Shown piece by piece: positions 17,629-28,804 of a stretch of DNA of 64,000 bases (positions within the stretch are counted from its first letter, which is position 1; every line of letters starts with the position of its first letter). The stretch comes from Agrobacterium vaccinii (GTDB lineage Bacteria > Pseudomonadota > Alphaproteobacteria > Rhizobiales > Rhizobiaceae), in contig NZ_CP054151.1 of assembly GCF_021310995.1 (NCBI RefSeq), forward strand, positions 1,433,001-1,497,000, read 5' to 3'. The position numbers and the translations under genes were made by a program. Under the pieces are notes generated by a model. The model was given only the letters and a program-made list of their open reading frames with translations, ran no database searches and was not told where the DNA came from.

Positions 17629-18570
17629 ATGCGATATTCCCAGTGCAATTATGTGAATAAGACATTTTCAAAGGCTCTGCGCCGCAGCGTTATGTATGTT
17701 GCCATTGCGGCTCCGCTCGCGTGTCATGGGGTAGCGCAGGCGCAGGATGCCGGTACGCTCGACACGATTGCGCGCACCAAGACCATATCGATCGGCTACC
17801 GCGAGGATGAGGTTCCCTTCGCCTACAAAGCGACCGATGGCACGGCGACAGGCTATACGGTGGAACTGTGCAACGACATTGCAGAACATGTCCGCCAGGT
17901 ACTCAAGCTCGATACGATCAATATAAATTACGTCATCGCTACGCCCGCTTCGCGGTTTCTCCTCGTCAAGTCAGGCAAAATCGATCTGGAATGCAGCGCC
18001 ACGACCAACAACGCAGAGCGACGTGAACAGGTCTCTTTCTCCTATCCGCATTTCATAACCGCGACACGCTTCGTCGCGAAGAAATCCAGCGATGTGAAAC
18101 ACATCAAGGATCTCGCCGGACGAACCGTGGCTTCCACCACCGGCACGGTCAATATCGAGCAGTTGCAGACGATCAACCGCGCCAATAACCTCAATATTTC
18201 GGTGATGTTGGCGCGGCAGAACTCCGATGGTTTTTCCTTCGTGGAAAACAACAAGGCGACAGCATTCGTCATGGATGGCGTGCTGCTGGCCGCCCATGTC
18301 GCGTTTTCCAAGTCACCTGAAGATTATATGGTGTCGACCGAAACCTTTGGTCCGCCTGAGCCCTATGGCATCTTGATGCGCAAGGGCGATGAGCCTTTCC
18401 GCAAAGTCGTGAACGATGCCTTGCGTGAGGTTTTCGTCAGCGGAGATATCAACCGTATCTACGATAAATGGTTCATGTCACCGCTGCCGCCGGATGGCCG
18501 GAATTTCAATCTGCCGATGTCGCCGGAATTACAGGCCGCGTTTCGCGATCCGCAGGAGTACCTGCAGTGA
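17629..18570 (+). CDS. Amino acid-type periplasmic solute-binding protein (SBP family 3), first of a tandem pair
   Basis: This 313-aa protein has a signal peptide ending in GVAQAQ (about residue 39), then the SBP_bac_3 fold: IGYREDEVPFAYKATDG, GYTVELCNDI, the GKIDLECSATTN block typical of glutamate/aspartate (GltI) binding proteins, and GRTVASTTGTVN. It lies 4 bp after the GGDEF-EAL gene and overlaps the next binding-protein gene (GTGA). It shares many blocks with that gene (for example DLEC versus DIEC, TTNNAERR versus STNTAERR), so the two arose by duplication. No permease or ATPase is nearby, which argues for sensing or for serving a transporter elsewhere. Confidence 0.85.
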   Translation: MRYSQCNYVNKTFSKALRRSVMYVAIAAPLACHGVAQAQDAGTLDTIARTKTISIGYREDEVPFAYKATDGTATGYTVELCNDIAEHVRQVLKLDTININYVIATPASRFLLVKSGKIDLECSATTNNAERREQVSFSYPHFITATRFVAKKSSDVKHIKDLAGRTVASTTGTVNIEQLQTINRANNLNISVMLARQNSDGFSFVENNKATAFVMDGVLLAAHVAFSKSPEDYMVSTETFGPPEPYGILMRKGDEPFRKVVNDALREVFVSGDINRIYDKWFMSPLPPDGRNFNLPMSPELQAAFRDPQEYLQ

Positions 18571-19466
18571 GACGCGCGATTAAAGCCCTTTTTGCGCTAC
18601 CTGCCGCGCTGCTTTTGACAGTATCCAGCGTCGCAGCTCATGATTTCACGCAGCCCACGCTTGAGCGCATCAAAGAGACGGGCAAAATCCGTGTCGGATA
18701 CGGTGTGACGGCACCCTTTTCGTTCACGACACCGGATGGCAAAGTCATCGGTTACTCCATAGATATCTGTCGTCGCCTTGCGGACAGGCTCAAGGAACGG
18801 CTCCAGATGCCTGCAATCGAGGTGGTACTGGTGCCGCGCACGCCCAGCAACCGGGTGCAGTTGCTCAACAATGGCGACATGGATATCGAGTGCAATGCCA
18901 GCACCAACACGGCAGAGCGCAGGAAAAGCGTCAGGTTCGCCATCAGCCATTTCTACGGGGCAACGCGTTATGTGTCGCTCGCGAAAAACAGTCTCCACAC
19001 TGTCTCTGACCTGAAGGGACGTTCCGTCAGCGTCGCGCTGGGCACCGTGAATGTCAACGACATCAATGAGGCAAACCGCACGAAGAAACTCAATGTTTCC
19101 GTCGTGCCGGTCGACACATTACAGGCCGCGTTCGACATGGTGACCGATGGGCGCGTCTCGGCATTCGCCATGGATGAGGTGTTGCTCGGTACCATGATTG
19201 CGCGGTCAAAAGACCCCGCCGAATACAGCATTTCCACCGAAAAGCTGACCGATCCGCAGCCATTCGGCTTCATGATGCGGCTGGACGACAAGGCGTTTGC
19301 CACTGCCGTCAACGAGGAGTTGGCGCAAATCTACAAAAGCCCCGAAATGCCAGCGCTCTACAGCCGCTGGTTCGAGAGCCCCATTCCCGAGATTGGTATC
19401 ACAGTCAATCTGCCGATGAGCGATCTCTTGCGGCAAGCCTTGGCCAACCCCGTGCCGGTCGAATAA
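18567..19466 (+). CDS. Amino acid-type periplasmic solute-binding protein, second of the tandem pair
   Basis: This 299-aa SBP family 3 protein is a paralogue of the preceding one. I chose the GTG at 18567, which overlaps the upstream stop (GTGA), has CAGGAG 9 bases before it and opens directly into the signal peptide RRAIKALFALPAALLLTVSS ending in VAA. Upstream ATG/GTG codons would put non-signal sequence in front. The conserved blocks are VGYGVTAPFSFTTPDG, GDMDIECNASTNTAERR and GRSVSVALGTVN. Ligand contacts are conserved in outline, but the specificity is unknown. Confidence 0.85.
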   Translation: MRRAIKALFALPAALLLTVSSVAAHDFTQPTLERIKETGKIRVGYGVTAPFSFTTPDGKVIGYSIDICRRLADRLKERLQMPAIEVVLVPRTPSNRVQLLNNGDMDIECNASTNTAERRKSVRFAISHFYGATRYVSLAKNSLHTVSDLKGRSVSVALGTVNVNDINEANRTKKLNVSVVPVDTLQAAFDMVTDGRVSAFAMDEVLLGTMIARSKDPAEYSISTEKLTDPQPFGFMMRLDDKAFATAVNEELAQIYKSPEMPALYSRWFESPIPEIGITVNLPMSDLLRQALANPVPVE

Positions 19467-19475
19467 CCAGCCGTG

Positions 19476-19505
19476 GCAGGGCCCTTGTGCGGGCCCTGCA
19501 TTTTT
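19476..19505. terminator. Bidirectional terminator between binding-protein operon and pcaF
   Basis: This perfect 9-bp stem, GCAGGGCCC (19476-19484) and GGGCCCTGC (19491-19499), has loop TTGTGC and A + T5 on the plus side. It lies between converging genes, 10 bp after the binding-protein stop and next to the pcaF stop. Confidence 0.8.
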
Positions 19506-20710
19506 CAGACCCGTTCCAGCCCAATCGCGATGCCTTGGCCAACACCTATGCACATCGTTGCAAGCGCCTTGCTCTTGGAGGTCAGTGAAAGCTCCAAAGC
19601 CGCCGTTCCTGCAATGCGTGCGCCGCTCATACCCAACGGATGACCCAGCGCAATCGCGCCGCCATTGATGTTGGCACGCGGATCGTCATCGGCGATGCCA
19701 AGCTGGCGCAACGTTGCCAATCCCTGCGAAGCGAAGGCTTCGTTGAGCTCGATGACATCGAGCATATCCTGTGTCCAACCCAGTCGAGCCAACAGTTTTT
19801 GCGAGGCCGGTGCCGGGCCAATACCCATCACGCGCGGTGGAACACCCGCCGTTGCGCCGCCGCAAACGCGTGCGAGCGGCGTCAGTCCGTATTTCTTCAC
19901 CGCTTCCTCTGATGCGATGATGAGGGCGGCGGCTCCATCGTTGACGCCAGAAGCGTTTCCCGCTGTGACGGTGGCGCCCTCCATGCGGTTTACTGGCTTC
20001 AATTTTGCCAAAGCCTCAAGGCTCGTTTCGCGTGGGTGCTCGTCTCTGGCGACCAAGACAGGATCGCCCTTGCGCTGGGGAATGGTGACAGGTGTGATTT
20101 CCTTGCCAAGTCTGCCACTGGCCTGCGCCTGTGCCGCCTTTTGCTGGCTGCGGACTGCAAATGCGTCCTGCGCCTCGCGCTCAACCTTGTAGTCGATTGC
20201 AACATTGTCGCCGGTTTCCGGCATGGAATCAACGCCATAGAGCGATTTCATCACCGGGTTGACGAAGCGCCAGCCGATAGTCGTGTCGTAGATTTCGGCA
20301 TTGCGGGAAAAGGCGGTCTCGGCCTTTGGCATAACGAAGGGCGCGCGGCTCATGCTTTCCACGCCGCCAGCAATCATCAATTCCGCTTCGCCGGATTTGA
20401 TGGCGCGCGCCGCTGTGATGACAGCATCCATGCCCGAACCGCACAGGCGGTTCATCGTCGTGCCCGTCACGGAGACGGGAAGCCCTGCCAGCAGCAGGGA
20501 CATGCGGGCTACGTTGCGGTTGTCTTCACCGGCCTGGTTGGCGCAGCCGAAAATCACGTCCTCGACGGCTTCCCAGTCCACCTTCGGGTTGCGTTCCACG
20601 AGTGCTTTCAGTGGCACTGCGCCAAGGTCATCAGCGCGGACGGAAGAGAGCGCACCGCCGAAACGGCCAATGGGGGTACGGATGTAGTCGCAGATAAAAA
20701 CGTCGGTCAT
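19505..20710 (-). CDS. pcaF: 3-oxoadipyl-CoA thiolase
   Basis: This 401-aa thiolase has nucleophilic Cys90 in NRLCGSGMDA, the GHPLGMSGARI block and the C-terminal MCIGVGQG cysteine. The N-terminus MTDVFICDYIRTPIGRFGGA is typical of PcaF/PaaJ rather than biosynthetic acetoacetyl-CoA thiolases. It splits 3-oxoadipyl-CoA into succinyl-CoA and acetyl-CoA, the last step of the beta-ketoadipate pathway. The ATG at 20710 is chosen from the family start; the frame extends 13 codons upstream. It is third in the leftward operon pcaI-pcaJ-pcaF, 10 bp after pcaJ. Confidence 0.9.
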   Translation of the reverse strand: MTDVFICDYIRTPIGRFGGALSSVRADDLGAVPLKALVERNPKVDWEAVEDVIFGCANQAGEDNRNVARMSLLLAGLPVSVTGTTMNRLCGSGMDAVITAARAIKSGEAELMIAGGVESMSRAPFVMPKAETAFSRNAEIYDTTIGWRFVNPVMKSLYGVDSMPETGDNVAIDYKVEREAQDAFAVRSQQKAAQAQASGRLGKEITPVTIPQRKGDPVLVARDEHPRETSLEALAKLKPVNRMEGATVTAGNASGVNDGAAALIIASEEAVKKYGLTPLARVCGGATAGVPPRVMGIGPAPASQKLLARLGWTQDMLDVIELNEAFASQGLATLRQLGIADDDPRANINGGAIALGHPLGMSGARIAGTAALELSLTSKSKALATMCIGVGQGIAIGLERV

Positions 20711-20720
20711 GTCTGGTGCC

Positions 20721-21422
20721 TCACAGTTCAGGAGCAACAAGATCGGCAACGGGGCCGTCCGTGTGCAATTTTGCGCCGGTCATGGCCTGCAAATCATCGA
20801 AGCTCATACCATCAAGCTTTTCGCGCAGAACGAAGTGACCGTCTTTCACGTCGACAACAGCGTGGCTGGTATAGATGCGGGTAATGCAGCCGACACCGGT
20901 CAGGGGGAAGGCGCATTTTTCAACGAGCTTGGGTTCGCCCTTCTTGGTCACATGCTCGGTGATGACAAAAACCTGCTTTGCACCATGCACGAGATCCATC
21001 GCGCCACCAACGGCAGGCACGCCCTTGGAACCAACGCGCCAGTTGGCGAGGTCACCATTCTGCGCCACTTGGTAGGCACCGAGAATAGCCACATCCAGAT
21101 GCCCGCCGCGCACCATGGCAAAGCTGTCCGCATGGTGAAAGAAAGCTGCGCCCGGCTTCAGCGTCACCGCTTTCTTGCCAGCATTGATCAGGTCCCAGTC
21201 TTCCTCGCCTTCGGTAGGCGCTTCACCGAAATTCAGGATGCCGTTCTCGGTATGGAAAATCGCCTCGCGGCCCGGTGGCTGGTAGCGCGCGACCATTTCG
21301 GGAAAGCCGATGCCGAGATTGACATAGGCGCCATCGACGATGTCCTGCGCTGCGCGCCACGCGATCTGCGCGTTGGAAAGCTTGATGTCTTCGAAAGTGT
21401 TGAGAGCGTGAGCTTCGGTCAT
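20721..21422 (-). CDS. pcaJ: 3-oxoadipate CoA-transferase subunit B
   Basis: This 233-aa beta subunit of a family I CoA-transferase carries the catalytic glutamate in HTENGILNFG, then GGHLDVAILGAYQVAQNGDL and LTGVGCITRIYTSHAV. It moves CoA from succinyl-CoA to 3-oxoadipate. ATG 21422 overlaps the pcaI stop by 4 bp, as expected for subunits of one enzyme. Confidence 0.9.
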   Translation of the reverse strand: MTEAHALNTFEDIKLSNAQIAWRAAQDIVDGAYVNLGIGFPEMVARYQPPGREAIFHTENGILNFGEAPTEGEEDWDLINAGKKAVTLKPGAAFFHHADSFAMVRGGHLDVAILGAYQVAQNGDLANWRVGSKGVPAVGGAMDLVHGAKQVFVITEHVTKKGEPKLVEKCAFPLTGVGCITRIYTSHAVVDVKDGHFVLREKLDGMSFDDLQAMTGAKLHTDGPVADLVAPEL

Positions 21423-22126
21423 GCGTATGCCACTCCTGCGCGGATCAGGATTTCTTCCTGTTGTGGATTGTCGATCTGGACGACGCCATCGACGAAGATG
21501 CCGGGTGTTACCACCTGTTCCGGGTCGATCTGACCGGCAGGCACAAGGCTGGAAACCTGTGCAATCGTCCGCGTCGCTGCCATGCACATCAGCGGATTGA
21601 AGTTGCGACCGGCCTTGCTGTAGGTCAGGTTGCCATGGGTGTCGCCGAGATGTGCTTTAACGATAGCGAAATCCGCCTTCAGCCAGCGCTCCTGCACATA
21701 ATGACGTCCATCGAATTCCGCGATTGGCTTGCCATCGGCAAGCTCGGTGCCATAGGCGGTCGGCGTATAGAAAGCAGGAATGCCCGCGCCGCCTGCGCGG
21801 ATACGCTCTGCCAGCGTTCCCTGCGGCACGAGTTCAAGCTCGATTTCGCCAGCCAGATATCGGTCGGTAAATGCGCGCGGGTCCGACGAACGGGGAAATG
21901 AGCAGATCATCTTGCGCACCAGGCCCGCGTCGATCATCGCTGCGATGCCGATACGACCGTTCCCGGCATTGTTGTTGATAACGGTGAGGTTCTTCGAGCC
22001 TTTGTCGATCAAGGCATGTATCAGTTCGATCGGCGCACCGGAGCCGCCAAATCCGCCAATCATAACCGTCGCACCGTCCCCGATACCGGAAACCGCTTCG
22101 GCTGCGCTGTTGATCGTCTTGTCCAT
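21419..22126 (-). CDS. pcaI: 3-oxoadipate CoA-transferase subunit A
   Basis: This 235-aa alpha subunit has the CoA-binding glycine-rich segment VMIGGFGGSGAPIELIHAL, NNNAGNGRIGIAAMI, and GTLAERIRAGGAGIPAFYTP. ATG 22126 has GGAGGTAT upstream; the frame extends 25 codons further but into the PcaR-box promoter. It is the first gene of the leftward pcaIJF operon, divergent from pcaR. Confidence 0.9.
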   Translation of the reverse strand: MDKTINSAAEAVSGIGDGATVMIGGFGGSGAPIELIHALIDKGSKNLTVINNNAGNGRIGIAAMIDAGLVRKMICSFPRSSDPRAFTDRYLAGEIELELVPQGTLAERIRAGGAGIPAFYTPTAYGTELADGKPIAEFDGRHYVQERWLKADFAIVKAHLGDTHGNLTYSKAGRNFNPLMCMAATRTIAQVSSLVPAGQIDPEQVVTPGIFVDGVVQIDNPQQEEILIRAGVAYA

Positions 22127-22226
22127 GCAGATACCTCCTCGACGGCAATGACATCGTTCAAACCGTGGTGTGAGGTAAAACCGAACCACGCTCGACTGCA
22201 ACTGATTTGTGCGTTATATGATTTTT

Positions 22227-22241
22227 GTTCGTATATCGCAC
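22227..22241. promoter_or_regulatory. Probable PcaR box
   Basis: GTTCGTATATCGCAC differs at only three or so positions from the 15-bp GTTCGATAATCGCAC that I recall for Pseudomonas PcaR. A weaker opposite-orientation copy begins GTGCGTTATATGA at 22209. It lies between the divergent pcaI and pcaR starts. Confidence 0.55.
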
Positions 22242-22257
22242 AGATGAGGTTTGCAGC

Positions 22258-23012
22258 TTGGCGAATGAAAGAGACCTGATGGGCGGGCTTGCCAAGGGGC
22301 TAAGGGTCATTGAGGCTTTCAGCGCCGAGCATCCGCGTCTGTCGATATCGCAAGCGGCCGAGATCGCCGGTCTCGACCGCGCCACGACGCGCCGATGCCT
22401 GTTGACGCTGGCCGAGTTGGGCTATGCCGCCTATGACGGCAAATATTTCACGGTAACGCCCAAGGTGCTGCGTCTTGGCACCGGTTGTCTCGCCGCCATG
22501 CCGCTGCCGCGCATCGTGCAGCCGGTGCTGGACACGTTGTCCGAAAAGATCGGTCAGAGCACATCGGTTTCCATTCTGGATGACACGGAAATCGTCTACG
22601 TCGCGCGGGCGGCGCAGCGTCGCGTCATGTCCATATCGCTGATGCCGGGCTCCCGCCTGCCTGCCTATTGCACCTCCATGGGACGTGTCCTTCTGGCGGC
22701 GCTGGATATTTCGGCCAGGCAATCCGCCCTTGAGATGTCCGACCGAAGGCCCAGAACGCCGCTCACTATGGTCGATATCACGTCATTGATGGCGGAACTG
22801 GCCGCGACCAGCGAGCGTGGTTACGCGCTGATCGATCAGGAAGTGGAGATGGGCCTGCGCTCCATCGCTGTGCCGCTGGTCAATATGCGTGGGCAGACGG
22901 TCGCGGCGTTGAATGTCGGGCTGCCCGCCTCGGCAGCGTCCATGGACGATCTCGTGGCGCGCTACCTGTCACCGCTTCTCGCCGTTCAATTAGAGCTTCG
23001 CAGAATGCTTGT

Positions 23013-23016
<4 letters not shown>
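22258..23016 (+). CDS. pcaR: IclR-family regulator of the beta-ketoadipate pathway
   Basis: This 252-aa protein has an N-terminal winged helix (MGGLAKGLRVIEAF, then ISQAAEIAGLDRATTRRCLLT) and a C-terminal IclR effector domain with LMPGSRLPAYCTSMGRVLLAA. PcaR activates pcaIJF in response to beta-ketoadipate. The start is probably TTG 22258: GAGG at 22245-22248 sits 9 bases upstream and no ATG in frame has a better site; ATG 22279 and GTG/ATG codons nearer 22225 are alternatives. It is divergent from pcaI and converges on pobR with a 4-bp overlap. Confidence 0.85.
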
Positions 23017-25181
<2,165 letters not shown>

Positions 25182-25195
25182 GGCCTTGGCAAGCT

Positions 25196-26125
25196 TCAGC
25201 CGCGAGAGGATGATAGCGCCGCTGCCGTCTCGCGGATTGTCTGCATCAGCAGCGAAAGCGGTAGCGATGGCTGCGTATCGGCGCGCATGGTCAGCCCCAC
25301 CGGGCCGCTCGTATCTGCGGTATCGAGTGGAAGAACCGCAAGCGTCCCGTCTGCGATATCGGCAGCGACAACGCCTTCGGAGATGATCCATACGGCATCG
25401 CTTTTGCGCAGAAATGCGCGCCCGAAAGCGTCCGAGACCGTTTCGATGCGGGTGGGCAGTGGGGCAACGCCATGGGCCAGCAGGAACTGATCGACCACGG
25501 GGCCGATGACGGAATTACGCGTTGGCGTCAGAACGGGAAACTTGTTCAGCCGCTCGAAAATGCTGATGTTCTCTGCAAGCAGTGGATGACCGGCCCGAAC
25601 GACAAAGCGAACTTTTTCCGAGTAGAGGTGTTCGAACGAAAATCCCGTCATCTTATCCGGCGTGGCAAGCCGCCCCACAACGAGGTCGAGGTCTCCGACC
25701 CGCAACTGCTCTAGGAGAACGGCGTTTTCACCCGTCACGATTTTCACCGTGCTGCCGGTATCTTCCGCCAGAAAGCTGACCATCGCCTGCGGCATGATGC
25801 TGACGGACACCGTGGGCAGGGCGCCGATGCGCAGGGGCGTGCCTATTCTGGCCGCATCCGGCGAAACGGAATCCACTGCCTGCCGCAGCGCCGTCATGGT
25901 CGCACCCGCATGTTTGAGAAAAATCTCGCCGTAACGGCTGAGCTTTATGCCACGTCCGTCACGCTCGAACAGTGTCACGCCGAGCACCTCTTCCAGTTCA
26001 CGGACGGTTTTGGTAACGGCTGGCTGGCTGATCCGTAAAATTGCAGCCGCCCGAACCACGCTTTTCTGGCGTGCGATTTCCACGAAGGTCTGGATGTGCC
26101 GGAATTTGATGCGGGCGTCTACCAT
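25196..26125 (-). CDS. pcaQ: LysR-family activator of pcaDCHGB
   Basis: This 309-aa LysR regulator has an N-terminal winged helix (IKFRHIQTFVEIARQKSVV, then AAILRISQPAVTKTVRELE) and a C-terminal periplasmic-binding-like effector domain. PcaQ proteins of Agrobacterium and Sinorhizobium activate pcaDCHGB with beta-carboxymuconate or its lactone. It is divergent from pcaD with 94 bp between the starts. The ATG 26125 start lies only 5 bp from the predicted PcaQ dyad. Confidence 0.88.
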   Translation of the reverse strand: MVDARIKFRHIQTFVEIARQKSVVRAAAILRISQPAVTKTVRELEEVLGVTLFERDGRGIKLSRYGEIFLKHAGATMTALRQAVDSVSPDAARIGTPLRIGALPTVSVSIMPQAMVSFLAEDTGSTVKIVTGENAVLLEQLRVGDLDLVVGRLATPDKMTGFSFEHLYSEKVRFVVRAGHPLLAENISIFERLNKFPVLTPTRNSVIGPVVDQFLLAHGVAPLPTRIETVSDAFGRAFLRKSDAVWIISEGVVAADIADGTLAVLPLDTADTSGPVGLTMRADTQPSLPLSLLMQTIRETAAALSSSRG

Positions 26126-26130
26126 GATGA

Positions 26131-26146
26131 ATAATCTATAGGTTAT
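26131..26146. promoter_or_regulatory. Probable PcaQ binding site
   Basis: ATAATC-TATA-GGTTAT is a near-perfect dyad that matches the ATAACC-N4-GGTTAA pattern I recall for Sinorhizobium PcaQ at most positions. It lies in the pcaQ/pcaD intergenic region, about 74 bp before pcaD. Confidence 0.55.
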
Positions 26147-26219
26147 GAATTACTGCCAATAAACTTATTTTACTTAACCATTCCGATCTTGCAATATCCA
26201 GGGCAGGAGGAAATGCGCC

Positions 26220-27017
26220 ATGCAGTTTTTGTTATCAGGTCAATCGGCGATCCATTACCGCGCAGAAGGTCTCACGGCGTCAAAGCCCGTCATTGTTTTT
26301 ATCAACTCGCTCGGCACCGATTTCCGTATCTGGGATGAGGTGGTGGCAGCGCTTGGTGACCGCTACGCCTATGTGCTGCATGACAAGCGTGGGCACGGAC
26401 TGTCCGATGTCGGCTCCACACCCTATTCCATCGATGACCATGTCGCTGATCTCACAGCACTGCTCGACCATCTCTCGATTGAGAAGGCCATTATCTGGGG
26501 ACTGTCCGTTGGCGGGCTGATTGCGCAGGGACTTTATCGCTGCCGCCCGGATTTGGTTCAGGCCCTTATTCTGAGCAACACCGCCCACAAGATCGGCAAT
26601 ACCGACATGTGGAACGACCGTATTGCGCAGATCGAGCGGGATGGAATCGAACCGCTCGTGGATGGTGTGATGGAGCGATGGTTTACGCCCGCATTCCGAA
26701 AGCCCGACAATGCCGCTTATCTCGGTGCGCGCACCATGCTGGCGCGTCAGGACAGGCACGGCTACGCCGCAACCTGCGCCGCCATTCGCGATGCGGATTT
26801 TACCGAGGCAGCAAACGCGATTGCTGTGCCAACGCTGTGCGTTGCTGGTGATGGCGATGCGTCCACGCCACCGGACCTGGTCGGCTCTCTCTCGGCGCTC
26901 ATTGCGGGCAGCCGTTTCACTGTCATCGAAAACTGCGGGCACATACCGTGCCTTGAACAACCGGCGGCCTATGCGCGGACTGTCGGTGATTTTCTTACAT
27001 CCCTGCCGGAGATTTGA
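26220..27017 (+). CDS. pcaD: 3-oxoadipate enol-lactonase
   Basis: This 265-aa alpha/beta hydrolase has nucleophile Ser96 in GLSVGG, an acid in VAGDGDASTPP and the terminal histidine in ENCGHIPCLE. It hydrolyses the enol-lactone to 3-oxoadipate. It is first in the rightward pcaDCHGB operon and ends 3 bp before pcaC. Confidence 0.9.
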   Translation: MQFLLSGQSAIHYRAEGLTASKPVIVFINSLGTDFRIWDEVVAALGDRYAYVLHDKRGHGLSDVGSTPYSIDDHVADLTALLDHLSIEKAIIWGLSVGGLIAQGLYRCRPDLVQALILSNTAHKIGNTDMWNDRIAQIERDGIEPLVDGVMERWFTPAFRKPDNAAYLGARTMLARQDRHGYAATCAAIRDADFTEAANAIAVPTLCVAGDGDASTPPDLVGSLSALIAGSRFTVIENCGHIPCLEQPAAYARTVGDFLTSLPEI

Positions 27018-27019
27018 CC

Positions 27020-27436
27020 ATGGCCGATACAGACAAGACTAGCCGGTTCGAAGACGGCATGAAAACCCGCCGCAACGTGTTGGGCGATGCCCATGTGGAC
27101 CGCGCAAGCGCAGCGGCCACGCCACTCGATGAACCGTTTCAGCGGCTAATCACGGAATCGGCCTGGGGCACCGTCTGGTCGGGCTCTCACTGGACCAAGC
27201 GGGAGCGGTCCATGGTCACGATTGCGTTGCTGGCGGCGCTCGGGCACGATGACGAGGTGGCCATGCATGTGCGCGCAACTGCCAATACAGGCGCGACGCA
27301 GGAGGATATTCGCGAAGCCCTGATGCATGTCGCTGTTTATGCTGGCGTACCTGCCGCCAACCATGCTTTCAAGATTGCCAAGACCACGCTTGCCGATATG
27401 CAGGCTGCGTCTTTGCGTGAGGAGGACCAGAAATGA
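27020..27436 (+). CDS. pcaC: 4-carboxymuconolactone decarboxylase
   Basis: This 138-aa CMD-family protein contains [20 protein letters not shown] and [20 protein letters not shown] with the conserved catalytic-region residues. It decarboxylates gamma-carboxymuconolactone to the enol-lactone. ATG 27020 ([14 protein letters not shown]) is chosen; a TTG at 27014 would overlap the pcaD stop. It overlaps pcaH by 4 bp. Confidence 0.9.
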   Translation: MADTDKTSRFEDGMKTRRNVLGDAHVDRASAAATPLDEPFQRLITESAWGTVWSGSHWTKRERSMVTIALLAALGHDDEVAMHVRATANTGATQEDIREALMHVAVYAGVPAANHAFKIAKTTLADMQAASLREEDQK

Positions 27437-28173
27437 CCAACACACCGCCAGAAACCGGACCCTTTTTTGCCAGAGACCGCAGCATTCACCCGCCTGCCTA
27501 TGCGCCCGGATACAAGACATCCGTTCTGCGCTCGCCTCAGCGCGCCCTGATATCGTTGGATGGCACCAGAAGCGAGATCACCGGCCCCGTCTTCGGCCAC
27601 GGCATGCTTAACCCGCTCGATAACGACCTCATTCTCAACTATGCGCGCCCGGGCGAAATGCCCATCGGGCCACGCATTCTGGTGCATGGCCGGGTTCTCG
27701 ATGAGCGTGGTCGCGGTGTGGAAGGCGCGTTGGTGGAGTTCTGGCAGGCCAATGCCGGTGGTCGCTATCTTCACAAGAAGGAAACCTACCTTGCGCCGAT
27801 CGATCCGAATTTCGGAGGCGTTGGACGCACGATTACCGATGCTGATGGCTATTACTGGTTCAAGACCATCCAGCCCGGTGCCTATCCATGGCCGAACGGC
27901 GTCAATGACTGGCGCCCGGCGCACATCCACTTCTCCATCTTCGGTCATGGTTTTTCGCAACGTCTGATCACGCAGATGTATTTCGAAGGTGACCCGATGA
28001 TCTGGCAATGTCCCATCGTCAAGACCATCCCGGACAAAGCCGCCATCGAACAGTTGGTAGCAGCACTCGATATGACCTCCGCAATCCCCATGGACATGCG
28101 GGCCTACAAATTCGATATCGTGTTGCGCGGTCGGCGCTCCACCCTGTTCGAAAATCGCATGGAGGGCAATTGA
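27433..28173 (+). CDS. pcaH: Protocatechuate 3,4-dioxygenase beta subunit
   Basis: This 246-aa intradiol dioxygenase subunit carries the ferric iron. Tyr112 (GGRYLHKKE), Tyr151 (PGAYPWPNG), His164 and His166 (RPAHIHFS) have the same spacing (39, 13, 2) as the Tyr, Tyr, His, His ligands of Pseudomonas PcaH. With PcaG it opens protocatechuate between the two hydroxyls to beta-carboxy-cis,cis-muconate. The gene overlaps pcaC (ATGA) and lies 1 bp before pcaG. Confidence 0.93.
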   Translation: MTNTPPETGPFFARDRSIHPPAYAPGYKTSVLRSPQRALISLDGTRSEITGPVFGHGMLNPLDNDLILNYARPGEMPIGPRILVHGRVLDERGRGVEGALVEFWQANAGGRYLHKKETYLAPIDPNFGGVGRTITDADGYYWFKTIQPGAYPWPNGVNDWRPAHIHFSIFGHGFSQRLITQMYFEGDPMIWQCPIVKTIPDKAAIEQLVAALDMTSAIPMDMRAYKFDIVLRGRRSTLFENRMEGN

Positions 28174-28174
28174 G

Positions 28175-28795
28175 ATGGTTCAGCCGCTGTTTTACTTCAA
28201 GGAAAGCGCCTCGCAGACCGCAGGACCCTATGTCCATATCGGCTGCACGCCCAATTTTGTTGGCATCAAGGGTGTCTTCTCCGAAGATCTCGGCTCCGGC
28301 GCTCTTTACAATGAGCGCGCGCAGGGCGAGCGCATCACCATTCGTGGCACGGTCTATGATGGCGGTGGCAATGCGTTGAAGGATGCGTTGATCGAGATAT
28401 GGCAGGCGGATGCGCAGGGACTTTATAATAGCCCCAGCGAAACCCGTGGCACGGCAGACCCCAATTTTTCCGGCTGGGGCCGGTCTCCTGGCGATATGGA
28501 CAGTGGCGAATTTGTCTTCGAAACCATCAAGCCCGGCAAGGTGCCGTTCAATGATGGCCGCCCCATGGCGCCGCACATTACCTTCTGGATCGTCGCGCGT
28601 GGCATTAATATCGGTTTGCACACGCGCATGTATTTTCCCGAGGAAGAAGCGGCGAATTCCGCAGACCCGGTCCTTGCCCGCGTGGAACACAAGCCGCGTC
28701 TGGCAACGCTGATCGCCAAGAAGGAGGAGGGAAACACCTATCGTTTCGACATCCATCTTCAGGGTGAAAGCGAAACTGTCTTCTTTGATATCTGA
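28175..28795 (+). CDS. pcaG: Protocatechuate 3,4-dioxygenase alpha subunit
   Basis: This 206-aa non-iron subunit has the same fold as PcaH: LIEIWQADAQGLYNSPSE and MAPHITFWIVARGINIGLH, where the histidine pair of PcaH is not kept. It forms the substrate pocket together with PcaH. It is followed 9 bp later by pcaB. Confidence 0.92.
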   Translation: MVQPLFYFKESASQTAGPYVHIGCTPNFVGIKGVFSEDLGSGALYNERAQGERITIRGTVYDGGGNALKDALIEIWQADAQGLYNSPSETRGTADPNFSGWGRSPGDMDSGEFVFETIKPGKVPFNDGRPMAPHITFWIVARGINIGLHTRMYFPEEEAANSADPVLARVEHKPRLATLIAKKEEGNTYRFDIHLQGESETVFFDI

Positions 28796-28804
28796 GATGA
28801 GACC

